A stretch of DNA of 33,311 bases from Gemmatimonadaceae bacterium (lineage in GTDB: Bacteria; Gemmatimonadota; Gemmatimonadetes; Gemmatimonadales; Gemmatimonadaceae): the NCBI GenBank assembly GCA_025453855.1, contig JALOPO010000002.1:1-33311 (forward strand), read 5' to 3'. A program made the translations under genes and the position numbers. The notes under the pieces were generated by a model. The model had not been told where the DNA came from, searched no databases, and saw only the letters and a program-made list of their open reading frames with translations. Shown in pieces: positions 1-8,019 of this stretch (position 1 is the stretch's first letter; each line of letters starts with the position of its first letter).

Positions 1-926
1 AAGCGGAGGAGCGCGTCGGCGAGGTCGAGGCCGCGCTGGTAGCGGTCGCCGGCGCTCTTCTGCAGGCACTTCATGGTGATCAGCGCGAGCGCGGGCGGGA
101 TCGCGGGGGCGGCCACGTCGATCGGGACGGGCTGCTCGTGCACGTGCTTGTAGCCCACGGCGTACGAGTCGTCGCCATCGAACGGCGGCGTACCGGCGAT
201 CATCTCGTAGAGCATCACGCCGCAGGCGTAGACGTCGCTGCGCCCATCGACCGCCTTCCCCATCGCCTGCTCGGGCGACATGTAGTGCGGCGTCCCCATC
301 GCGCGCCCCTCGCCGGTGAGGCGCTGGTGGAAGCCCGCGGTGGCGATGCCGAAGTCGGTGATGCAGGCGGCGCCGTCGGCGTCGAAGAGGACGTTGTCGG
401 GCTTCACGTCGCGGTGCACGATCCCGTGCCGGTGCGCGTGGTCGAGCCCCGCCGCCACCTGCGCCACGATCGCCGCGCTCTCCACCGGGTTCACGGTGCG
501 ATGCCGCGCGAGGCGATCGGCGAGCGAGCCGCCGGCGAGGAACGGGAGCACGACGAAGGTGCTGTCGGTCGTCGTGCCCGCGTCGAGGATCGCGCAGACG
601 TGCGGGTGCGTGAGCCGGCTCGCCGCCTCGGCCTCGCGGCGGAAGCGCTCGCGCATCTCCGGGTCGCGCGCGAGATGGCTGTAGAGGACCTTGATCACCA
701 CCCGCCGGCCGAGCGCGACGTGGCGCGCCTCGTAGACGTGCGCCATCCCGCCCGAGGCCAGCCGCCGCACGATCGCGTAGCGGCCACCGGTGGCGCGCCG
801 GAGCGCGCCGATCTCGCTGTCGGGGACATCGGCCGGGGGCGCGGCGACGTCGGGGAGCGCGACGCCGCAGCGCACGCAGCGCGGCGCGGCGGCGCGGTTC
901 CAGGTGCCGCAGTCGGGACAGAACAT
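1..926 (-). CDS. Ser/Thr protein kinase with N-terminal zinc ribbon (C-terminus beyond window)
   Basis: Reading the minus strand from ATG 926-924 gives an open frame of 308 codons that runs off the window edge. Residues 1-25 form a zinc ribbon with two CxxC pairs (MFCPDCG then RCVRCG). A Hanks-type kinase domain follows: glycine loop LASGGMAHVYEA, the VIKVL lysine, catalytic HRDVKPDN, metal-binding DFG, and the activation-segment end GTPHYMSPEQ. All catalytic residues are present, so it should be an active cytoplasmic-facing kinase. Any transmembrane or sensor part would lie outside the window. The gene starts 11 bases after the stop of the GvpL/F-type gene and is probably cotranscribed with it and corA. 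Substrates are unknown. The kinase call is firm; the role is not. Confidence 0.93.
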   Translation of the reverse strand, partial: MFCPDCGTWNRAAAPRCVRCGVALPDVAAPPADVPDSEIGALRRATGGRYAIVRRLASGGMAHVYEARHVALGRRVVIKVLYSHLARDPEMRERFRREAEAASRLTHPHVCAILDAGTTTDSTFVVLPFLAGGSLADRLARHRTVNPVESAAIVAQVAAGLDHAHRHGIVHRDVKPDNVLFDADGAACITDFGIATAGFHQRLTGEGRAMGTPHYMSPEQAMGKAVDGRSDVYACGVMLYEMIAGTPPFDGDDSYAVGYKHVHEQPVPIDVAAPAIPPALALITMKCLQKSAGDRYQRGLDLADALLR

Positions 927-937
927 GCCGGGTGGGG

Positions 938-1603
938 TCAGGCGGTGAACTGCAGCTTCACGAAATCATAGGGGGGCCAGGGGCCGGTGAGGCGGAGGAC
1001 CAGGCCGGGGGACCGCTCGTCCTCGGCGGCCACCTCGGCCGCGAAGGCGTCCCACCGACCCCGCTCCACGAGAAAGGCCTCGGTGGCGATGGTGGTGCCG
1101 TCGCCGACCGCGCCCCCCGTGATCGGGACCGCCGCCACAGCATGACGACGGAGGATGCGGAACGATTCGGCCGCGGCCGCCGACGGGGGGAGGACGGCCG
1201 GATCGGAGCTCGCCCCGGCCAGGTCGCGACGGGCCGTCACGCGGGCCATGGTGCGCCCGTCGACGTGGGCGAGCGCCTCGGCGAGGGCGCTGGCGTGGAG
1301 CTCGAGCCACTGGGAGAGCGCCCCCGCCGACCGGAACTGGGTGCAGGGGGGCGCCGGCACGACCGAACCCGCCGCGGCCAGCGCCGCCACGTCCTCGTGA
1401 TGCTGCAGGTAGGTGGCGTCGTCGGCACCCGGACGACTGGTGGACGGCCGCGCCACGACCGCGATCTCACGGAAGGTGATCAGGTGCAGCGCGGGGCGCT
1501 CGACGGCGATCCGCTCGGCGTCGCGCGCGTGGACGATCCCCACGAGCCGGAGGGCGGCGCGCACCGGGGCGCTGCCGACGGGCGTCGGCGCCGACGGGGT
1601 CAC
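938..1603 (-). CDS. GvpL/GvpF-family gas-vesicle-type protein
   Basis: This 221-residue protein ends in the GvpL/F hallmark LTGPWPPYDFV (residues 205-215). It has the family layout: an N-terminal small domain opening with a VGIVHA strand, a mid-protein helix carrying the HHEDV motif (H68-V72), and a C-terminal domain with a FLVERGRWDAF segment. GvpL/F proteins are minor structural or assembly factors of gas vesicles. The chosen start is GTG at 1603-1601. It overlaps the corA stop as GTGA, and an upstream in-frame extension would be Arg/Ala-rich and unlike the family. No GvpA shell gene or other gvp gene is visible nearby, so either the cluster lies elsewhere or the protein has another job. 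The family call is good; a gas vesicle role is only inferred. Confidence 0.8.
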   Translation of the reverse strand: MTPSAPTPVGSAPVRAALRLVGIVHARDAERIAVERPALHLITFREIAVVARPSTSRPGADDATYLQHHEDVAALAAAGSVVPAPPCTQFRSAGALSQWLELHASALAEALAHVDGRTMARVTARRDLAGASSDPAVLPPSAAAAESFRILRRHAVAAVPITGGAVGDGTTIATEAFLVERGRWDAFAAEVAAEDERSPGLVLRLTGPWPPYDFVKLQFTA

Positions 1604-2763
1604 AGGAGCTCCCAGCGCCGCAGGAGCCAGACGAGGCCGGCGCCGAGGCCGAGCTGCAGTGCGAGCATGATCCAGAAGCCGTAGGGCGAGTGCGAGAGCG
1701 GGATCCGCTCGAAGTTCATCCCCCACATCCCGCTCACCACCACGAACGGGACGCTGAGCGTCGCGATCACGCTCAGCCCCTTCGTCACCTGGCCCAGGCG
1801 GTTGGAGACCTGCGACAGGTACGAGTCCATGACGTTGCTCAGGAGCTCGCGGTACATGTCGATGCCGTCGTTGATGCGGAGGACGTGGTCGTAGACGTCG
1901 CGGTAGTAGAGCTGCGTCTCGGGGGTGAGCCAGGGCGTGGGGCGCGACGACAGCGCGTTGAAGACGTCGCGCTGCGGCGCGAGGTGGCGGCGCATGGCGA
2001 GCACGAGGCGCTTGACGGCGAAGACGTCGGCCAGCGAGTCCTGGTCGAAGCGCTGGTAGATGCGCTCCTCGATCCCGTCGAGGAAGTCGTCGAGCCGCTC
2101 GAGCACGGGGAAGTACGCGTCGACCGCCTGGTCGAGCATCTCGTGCATGAGGCGCTCGACGCCGCGGTCGAGGAGCTCGGGATTGGCCTGCACGCGCGCC
2201 GCCACCTCGTCGATCACCTCGGTGGGGCCGTAATGCGTGGTGACGAGGAGCGTGCGCGAGAGCCAGCAGGCGAGGTTGAAGGTCTCGACGTCGTACGGAT
2301 CGTCGGTGTCGTCGCAGAAGCGCAGCCCGCGCACGATCACGAAGAGCCCCGACTTGTACTCGTCGATCTTCACGCGGCTCTGCGGGTTGAGGCAGTCCTC
2401 GACGGCCAGCGGGTGCATGTCGAAGACCTTCTCGAGGAGCGCGACCTGGTGCCGGCTCGACGTGTCGATGTCGACCCAGAGGCGCGCGTCACCCGGGTCG
2501 CGCACGACCGCGCGAAGGTCGGACGGGTGCATCGTGCACTCGAGCCCCTGGCCCGGTCGGTGCAGGAAGATCCGCGGGACGCTCGACGGCACGGGACGCG
2601 GCCGCGGCTCGACGGCCTCCTGTCCCGGCGTCGACGTGCCATCCGCCGACGCACCGTTGGGAGGGGCCGACGCCGCAGCACGCTCGCGGCGCCCCTCGCC
2701 GCGTCGCGCGCGCGGCACGCCGAAGCGCAGGCGCGGTCGCCCCTTGGGGCCGCGTGGACTCAT
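1600..2763 (-). CDS. corA: CorA-family magnesium/divalent cation transporter
   Basis: This 387-residue protein has the CorA layout: a long cytoplasmic alpha/beta and helical N-terminal part, and two transmembrane helices at the C-terminus. The first helix ends in the pore signature GMN (residues 348-350, within GMWGMNFE). The second ends at the short cytoplasmic tail RRWELL. CorA forms a homopentameric channel for Mg2+, sometimes Co2+ or Ni2+. The first 60 or so residues are basic and Ala/Pro/Gly-rich and look disordered, so translation could begin later. However, ATG 2763 has a GAGGGA ribosome-binding site 9 bases upstream, which supports it. The stop overlaps the GTG of the next gene, so the two are translationally coupled. 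It sits 59 bases downstream of the deacetylase-family gene. Confidence 0.92.
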   Translation of the reverse strand: MSPRGPKGRPRLRFGVPRARRGEGRRERAAASAPPNGASADGTSTPGQEAVEPRPRPVPSSVPRIFLHRPGQGLECTMHPSDLRAVVRDPGDARLWVDIDTSSRHQVALLEKVFDMHPLAVEDCLNPQSRVKIDEYKSGLFVIVRGLRFCDDTDDPYDVETFNLACWLSRTLLVTTHYGPTEVIDEVAARVQANPELLDRGVERLMHEMLDQAVDAYFPVLERLDDFLDGIEERIYQRFDQDSLADVFAVKRLVLAMRRHLAPQRDVFNALSSRPTPWLTPETQLYYRDVYDHVLRINDGIDMYRELLSNVMDSYLSQVSNRLGQVTKGLSVIATLSVPFVVVSGMWGMNFERIPLSHSPYGFWIMLALQLGLGAGLVWLLRRWELL

Positions 2764-2822
2764 GCGGGGCGTCCCTCGTCGCGTGACGGCATGTCGGACA
2801 AGTTAGCGCGGCCGGTGCACAC

Positions 2823-3749
2823 TCACCGCAGCGCGCGCAGGTGCGTCACGCACGCCTCGCCCAGGCGCACCGGGTCGTAGCCACCCTCGAGGGAGCTCAC
2901 CACGCGACCACCACACCAGCGCTCCGCGCCATCGACGAGCAGCCGTGTCATCGTCGTCACGTCGTCGAGTTCGAGCGTGAAGGCGCCGAGCGGATCGCCG
3001 GCCAGGCAGTCGAAGCCGGCCGAGATGAGCACGAGCTCCGGCGTCCAGCCGTCGGTGGCGGCGTGCACGGCGGCGGCGAGCGCGTCGAGGTAGCGGGCGC
3101 GGGGGAGGTTCGGTCCCATGGGGACGTTCCACACGGTGCCGTGCGGCCCGCGATCGTCGGCCGCCCCGGTGCCCGGATACCAGGGCCACTGGTGCATGCT
3201 CACGAAGCGCACCCCCGCATCGTGCTCCACGAGCGCCTGCGTCCCGTTGCCATGGTGCACGTCCCAGTCGACGACGAGCACGCGCCCGAGCCCGTGCCGC
3301 TGCCGCGCGTAGAGCGCCCCGATGCCGACGTGGCCGAAGAGGCAGAAGCCCATCCCCGCATCGCGCAGCGCATGATGGCCGGGCGGGCGCACCGCGCAGA
3401 AGCTGCGCGTCGCCTCGCCGCTCAGCGCGAGGTCGATGCCGTCGAGCACCGCGCCGGTGGCGGCGGTCGCGGCATCCCACGACCCCTCGCTCACGCGCGT
3501 GTCGGGATCGAGCTCGCCGCCGCCAGCCGCCGCCAGGTCGCGCACGCGCGCCACGTACGCCGCATCGTGCGCGAGCGCGAGCTCGTCGACGGTCGCGTGC
3601 CGGCTCTCGCGATGCTGGATGGCATCGAAGAGCTCGAAGTCGTGCCGCAGCGCGCGCGGGATGGCACGCAGCCGCCCGACATGCTCGGCATGGTTCCAGC
3701 CGGTGTCGTGCCGACCGCAGTCGGAATGCGAGAGATAGGCGAGGCTCAT
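2823..3749 (-). CDS. Histone deacetylase-family (class II-like) Zn-dependent amidohydrolase
   Basis: This 308-residue protein has the length and motifs of bacterial histone-deacetylase-like amidohydrolases (the HDAC / acetoin utilization AcuC / acetylpolyamine deacetylase family). RPPGHH at 121-126 supplies the tandem active-site histidines. DWDVHHGNGTQ supplies zinc ligands D163 and H165, and SAGFD supplies D247. LEGGYD supplies the transition-state tyrosine Y291. The usual FCLFNN loop reads FCLFGH here (residues 135-140), a small departure. The substrate cannot be told from sequence; acetylpolyamines or acetyl-lysine proteins are usual for the family. It lies between the MoxR-type cluster (88-base gap) and corA on the same strand. 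Confidence 0.93.
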   Translation of the reverse strand: MSLAYLSHSDCGRHDTGWNHAEHVGRLRAIPRALRHDFELFDAIQHRESRHATVDELALAHDAAYVARVRDLAAAGGGELDPDTRVSEGSWDAATAATGAVLDGIDLALSGEATRSFCAVRPPGHHALRDAGMGFCLFGHVGIGALYARQRHGLGRVLVVDWDVHHGNGTQALVEHDAGVRFVSMHQWPWYPGTGAADDRGPHGTVWNVPMGPNLPRARYLDALAAAVHAATDGWTPELVLISAGFDCLAGDPLGAFTLELDDVTTMTRLLVDGAERWCGGRVVSSLEGGYDPVRLGEACVTHLRALR

Positions 3750-3837
3750 GGCGTGGCTGGCGCGGATGCCGGGAACGATATGCGGCGCACGGACATCGCA
3801 CGAATCGCGGTGGGCGGTCGCGACGATGCCGCGCGCA

Positions 3838-5184
3838 TCAGGCGACGCCCGCGAGCCGACGGAGCACCCACGCCCCCGCGAGCGACAGGAGCGCGATCAC
3901 GGCGAGGAGGCGCGGCTCGGGGCGCCACGGTGCGCGCGCGGGTGCGACGGGGGCAGCGACCACGCGCGGCAGGCCGATGGTCGCGGCGAGCGTCGCCACG
4001 GGTGCCGCGTCGAGCGAGTCATGCAGCACGTCACGCACCGTGTGGGCGAGCGGCGGCGTGCGCGCCACGCCCGCGACGAGCGCCGACCACCAGCGACGGT
4101 GCGCGGCCGGTGCATCGTCGGCGCCGGCCATCCGCCAGCGCCACGAGTCCTCGTACCCCACCTGCACCACCCGTCCCGCGACATGTCGGGCGGCAGCGAT
4201 CGCGATGGCGCCATCGCGCGACTCGATCGGCACGGCGCGCGCACCCGTCACCACCGGCACCAGGTCGAGCCCGTGGCGTGGCTCGTCCTCGCTCGCCTCG
4301 GCGCCGGCCTCGCCACGCACGCGCGCACCGGGCGCACCCGCCCTAACCCCAAGCAGCGCGCCGCTCGCGGCGGCCGAGCCGACGAGCACCGCGCCGCCAC
4401 CGCCGCGCACGAAGTCGGGGATCGCCCGCAGCACCGCGGGCGCGGCCCCGTCGAGCGCGATCACCGCCGCGTGACGCGCACTGTCGAGCTGCGTGCTCCC
4501 CTGCCGCACCGCGACGGTGGGGGCGACGTCGAGCAGCGCATCGACCTGCCACCCCGCCTCCTCGAGCGCGGCGATCACGAAGCGCGACTCCCACCCGGCG
4601 CGACCGGCGACGAGGACGCGTGTGCCGGGGGTGATGGTGTGCACCGGCGCCGTCGCCCGCACGCCGTGCGCGCGCGCCACGACCAGCGACGCGAGCGAGG
4701 CCGCGCGCAGCAGCGTCGGCGCGCGCAGGCTGTCGAGCGCACCGGCGGCATCGGCGATGGCGACGATCGTGCCCGTGTCGCCCGCGACCACGAGCGATGC
4801 CGATGCGGCGGGCCCCTCCACGCGTCGCGCGGCGACGGCGATCGCCGGGAGCGGCGCCGCCGTGCGCAGCGCGAGCGGATGGCCCGCGCCGGCGAGCGCG
4901 CGGAGCGTCATCGTCGCGCGCAGCGCGGGCGCGCCGTCGAGCGTCACCTGCAGCGTCTCGCCCGGTGCGGCGGCGACCAGCGTCGCGAGTGCATCGCGCA
5001 TGCGGCCGAGCGGCGCGTCGAGCACCAGCGAGTCGCCGCGCACGCGCACGGCGGGCACCGGCGACGACGCGGGCGTGGCGAGCGCCCATGCGCACACGGC
5101 CGCCGCGGTCACGCCGATCGCCTGCAACGCGGTGGCGATGGTGGGCAGCGTGCGCCGCGGCGCGGCGTCAGCGCGTGAGGGCAT
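3838..5184 (-). CDS. Membrane-anchored GATase-like protein of the MoxR/DUF58 cluster
   Basis: This 448-residue protein is Ala-rich. It has one hydrophobic segment near the N-terminus (about residues 14-40) and one at the C-terminus (about 425-443, LLAVIALLSLAGAWVL), so most of it should face the periplasm. The middle (about 185-290) reads like a class I glutamine-amidotransferase-like Rossmann fold: a TRVLVAGRAGWESRFVIAAL opening, then AVIALDGA, then an IPDFVRGGGGAVLVG strand-turn. I see no nucleophile cysteine in it, so it is probably non-catalytic. Similar non-enzymatic GATase-like domains occur in the last genes of BatA-type operons. It overlaps the DUF4159 gene by 17 bases and is the last gene of the cluster. 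The exact family is not recognised. Confidence 0.8.
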   Translation of the reverse strand: MPSRADAAPRRTLPTIATALQAIGVTAAAVCAWALATPASSPVPAVRVRGDSLVLDAPLGRMRDALATLVAAAPGETLQVTLDGAPALRATMTLRALAGAGHPLALRTAAPLPAIAVAARRVEGPAASASLVVAGDTGTIVAIADAAGALDSLRAPTLLRAASLASLVVARAHGVRATAPVHTITPGTRVLVAGRAGWESRFVIAALEEAGWQVDALLDVAPTVAVRQGSTQLDSARHAAVIALDGAAPAVLRAIPDFVRGGGGAVLVGSAAASGALLGVRAGAPGARVRGEAGAEASEDEPRHGLDLVPVVTGARAVPIESRDGAIAIAAARHVAGRVVQVGYEDSWRWRMAGADDAPAAHRRWWSALVAGVARTPPLAHTVRDVLHDSLDAAPVATLAATIGLPRVVAAPVAPARAPWRPEPRLLAVIALLSLAGAWVLRRLAGVA

Positions 5185-5818
5185 AGACGACGAGGTTCAC
5201 GCCGAACCGCACGTTGTCGACGCTCAGGAACTTCCGGTTCTCGGGGTGGAAGCTCCACTCCGAGCTGTAGTCCTTGTTGCTGTAGATCACGCGCAGGCGC
5301 CCGTCACGCTCCGCGCCGAGGAGCTGCTCGTGCACGAGGTTGTCGCCCCAGCCATTGAGCTCGTGCGAGGTGTTCGGCGGGCCGTTCTCGAAGCGGAAGA
5401 AGCTGCGGTAGAGCGCGTGCGTGTTCGGGATCGGGCGCAGCGCGCCGGTCACGCGCGCCAGCTCCTCGGTGCAGGTGCGATGGAAGGGGCCATCGACGTC
5501 GTGGTTGTGATCGTCCACGAAGAGGAGCCCGCCGCGATCGAGGTAGCGCCCGAGCATGGTGCGCTCGGCCGCCGTGAAGCGCACCGGCAGGTGCCCGGTG
5601 AGGAAGGCGAGCGGATGCCGCAGCAGCGCCTCGGAGGCGAGCGGCACCACCGTGCCCGACGGCGCGACATCGATGCGCGTGAACCGCGCGACGGCGTCGA
5701 TCACGTTGGCCGCCACGAGCGGCGCCGAGTCCCAGTCGCCCGACTCGTACTGCACCGTGGCGAAGGTGAAGCGGTCTCCCGTGGCGAGCGGCGACCCGCC
5801 GTGCGCGCGCGCGGTCAT
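5168..5818 (-). CDS. DUF4159 domain-containing protein
   Basis: This 216-residue protein matches the DUF4159 pattern. The N-terminal FTFATVQYESGDWDSAP is followed by a GATase-like core with LAFLTGHLPVRFTAAERTMLGRYLDRGGLLFVDDHNHD, and near the end by IYSNKDYSSEW and FGVNLVVYAL. It has no transmembrane segment or clear signal peptide in this start choice. The start ATG 5818 overlaps the stop of the upstream large membrane protein as ATGA, which fixes it. DUF4159 proteins are regular members of MoxR-DUF58-BatA-type operons. Their function is unknown; a periplasmic or cell-envelope role is usually assumed. Confidence 0.9.
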   Translation of the reverse strand: MTARAHGGSPLATGDRFTFATVQYESGDWDSAPLVAANVIDAVARFTRIDVAPSGTVVPLASEALLRHPLAFLTGHLPVRFTAAERTMLGRYLDRGGLLFVDDHNHDVDGPFHRTCTEELARVTGALRPIPNTHALYRSFFRFENGPPNTSHELNGWGDNLVHEQLLGAERDGRLRVIYSNKDYSSEWSFHPENRKFLSVDNVRFGVNLVVYALTR

Positions 5819-8019
5819 GGCGCTCCCGTGCTCCAGAGCGGCGTGGCATCACCCCGCACCGGCACCAGTGCCGCGGCACGGCGTGCCCGCTGCAGCGCGG
5901 TCGTCGCATCGGCGCCGGTGGCGAGTGCGCCCAGCGCATCGTCGAGTGCGCGGGCGAGCACCGGGCGCGCCGCGAGCGCATCGAGGCGGAGGAGGCGCAG
6001 CGAGTCGGTGCCGGCGCGCGGCACACGCGCCAGGAGGACGAGCGCGCGATCGAGACGCGTGGCGAGCGCCGCGCCGGCGTCGGGGCGCGCCGGGAGCGGG
6101 GTGCGCGCATCGGCGCGTGCGCTGTCGGTGCCGGTGAGGCGGATCTTCGCGATGTCGACGAGCACCGCCGGCGGTGCGCCGCGCAGGTAGAGCCGCTCGG
6201 CCGCGCGCGCGCGCTGGATCGCGGCCACCGCGCGGCGCATCGGCGCGATGGCCGACGCCGGCTCGGCGCCGTCGAGCGCACGCGACGCGTCCCACATCGC
6301 GTTGTACGCCTCGAGCAGCGGGCGATTCACCGCCACCACCGGCGTCTCGTCACCGTGATCGTCGAGCGTGGCGTTGATCGCGGTGGCCCGTTCGGCCGCC
6401 TTGAGCACCGCCTCGGGGGTGCGCGGCTGCTGGAGCTGCGCGAGCTCGCTGGCGGTGTGGTCGTGGCCGTCGCCGGCGAAGTGCGCATGCTCGCCGCCGG
6501 GCGTGTCGCCGGTGCGCATGAAGATCACCGCCCCGACCTGTCGGCGCAGCCGCCCCTGCTGTGCACCGATCCGCCGCGACTCCGCCACGACCGCGTCGCG
6601 CGCGAGCGTGCGCTGTCGCGCGACCAGCCTTTCGGTGAGCAGGAGGAGCATGCGCTGGCTGATCACGCTCGTGTCGACCGGCGACGGCGGGAGCTGCTCG
6701 ACGGCCACCGAGTCGCCCTCGTCGCTGCGCGGGATGCGGATCACGCGCGTGTCGCTGGTGCCGAGCTGCGCGCCGCGCACCGCGTTGCCGTCGCGCGCGG
6801 CGAGGCGCACGTGGAGCACGTCGCCCGGCTTCACGCCCAGCGCGCCCAGGTCGAGTGTTCCCTGCACCGCGACGTCGCGGTCGAGCGCGCCGGTTCGCGC
6901 GCCGAGGACGCCGGTGCGCGCGGCGAACTGCTCGCCGCCGCCGGTGGTGAGGATCCACTCGAGGCGTGCGTCGGCGATGCCGATGTCGTCGTGCGCGCGG
7001 CCGCGGAGCGCGATGGTGGCGGTGGTGTCGCGCGTGACCACGTCGGTGGCCGGGAGGTCGAGCGAGGCCTCGGGGACGCTGTCCGGCCGCGCGGCGATGG
7101 TGAGCGAGCGTTCGGTGATGCCGTCGGCAAGGAGGACGGCGACGGGCTGCGCGCCGACGCGGACGACGGCGCGCCACGCCTCGTCGCTCCGCTCGAGCGT
7201 CACCGCACGTGCGCCCGCGGTGTCGCCGGCTTCGCGCACGCGCAGCACGACGCGCGCCGCACCGGCCGCGCCCTCGATCTCGAGGCGCGTCCCCTCGATC
7301 GCCTCGACCACGCCGCCGTCGAGCGCGACCGGTCGATCCGGGGCACGCGTGTACGCGGGCGGGACGAGGCGCGCCGTGATCGCGACCGCGCCCGGCGGGA
7401 GCGTGGCGATCGCCGACGGCGGCACGGGTGCACCGCGCATGATCGCCGCGCCGGCATCGGAGCGTTCGCGCCAGGGCCAGAGCGCGAGCGCGAAGCCGGC
7501 CACGGCCGCGCCGAGCATGGTGAGCGACTGGCGGAGTCGCGCACGCGCGATCGTGGCGGCGGGCGCATGCCAGGGCACCGCGCGCACGAACGGCTCGAGG
7601 CGGGCGCGCTCGGCGGGCGACGCGTCGGCGAGGGTGACGAGCGCATAGCGGAGCCGCGGCTCGGCGCGTTCGACCCAGAGCGCGGCATCGGTGGCGGTGA
7701 CGCGCTGGCGCGCGCCGCGACGGATCGGCGTCACGATCCCGATCGCGCCGGTGACGATCGCGACGATCGCCACGCCGGTGCGCGAGGGGACGCCGAGCAC
7801 GATGTGCGAGAGCGCGAGCACGAGCACCGGGAGCAGCGCCCAGGCGAGCGCGATGGCGACGAGGCGCAGCGCGCGCGCGCGGCCGAGGAGGCGTGCGAGC
7901 GCGGCGAGCTGCACGTGCGGATCGGACGCATCGTCGCGCAGCGTCCCGCGTGGCGACGGGCGCGGCGACGCGCTGCTCGCGGTGGCGAGCGGCGATGGCT
8001 CGAAGGGCGTGGCGGTCAT
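5815..8019 (-). CDS. Large membrane protein of the MoxR cluster (DUF4175-like)
   Basis: This 734-residue protein has three hydrophobic helices near its N-terminus (about 52-77, 81-99 and 166-183). A long, probably extracytoplasmic part follows: beta-rich domains (about 200-420, with the PPAYTRAPDRPV strand typical of this type) and then a charged helical region that may form coiled coils (about 450-730). A histidine-rich stretch, GEHAHFAGDGHDH, lies in the helical part and could bind metal. The architecture resembles DUF4175-type proteins seen in MoxR/BatA operons, but I assign this by layout and context only. Start ATG 8019 overlaps the preceding stop, and its own stop overlaps the DUF4159 start, both as ATGA, so the boundaries are well supported. 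Confidence 0.82.
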   Translation of the reverse strand: MTATPFEPSPLATASSASPRPSPRGTLRDDASDPHVQLAALARLLGRARALRLVAIALAWALLPVLVLALSHIVLGVPSRTGVAIVAIVTGAIGIVTPIRRGARQRVTATDAALWVERAEPRLRYALVTLADASPAERARLEPFVRAVPWHAPAATIARARLRQSLTMLGAAVAGFALALWPWRERSDAGAAIMRGAPVPPSAIATLPPGAVAITARLVPPAYTRAPDRPVALDGGVVEAIEGTRLEIEGAAGAARVVLRVREAGDTAGARAVTLERSDEAWRAVVRVGAQPVAVLLADGITERSLTIAARPDSVPEASLDLPATDVVTRDTTATIALRGRAHDDIGIADARLEWILTTGGGEQFAARTGVLGARTGALDRDVAVQGTLDLGALGVKPGDVLHVRLAARDGNAVRGAQLGTSDTRVIRIPRSDEGDSVAVEQLPPSPVDTSVISQRMLLLLTERLVARQRTLARDAVVAESRRIGAQQGRLRRQVGAVIFMRTGDTPGGEHAHFAGDGHDHTASELAQLQQPRTPEAVLKAAERATAINATLDDHGDETPVVAVNRPLLEAYNAMWDASRALDGAEPASAIAPMRRAVAAIQRARAAERLYLRGAPPAVLVDIAKIRLTGTDSARADARTPLPARPDAGAALATRLDRALVLLARVPRAGTDSLRLLRLDALAARPVLARALDDALGALATGADATTALQRARRAAALVPVRGDATPLWSTGAP

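Noticed and set aside
938..1603. Gas vesicle gene cluster
   Set aside because: Only one GvpL/F-type gene is present; no GvpA, GvpN, GvpK or other member is seen.
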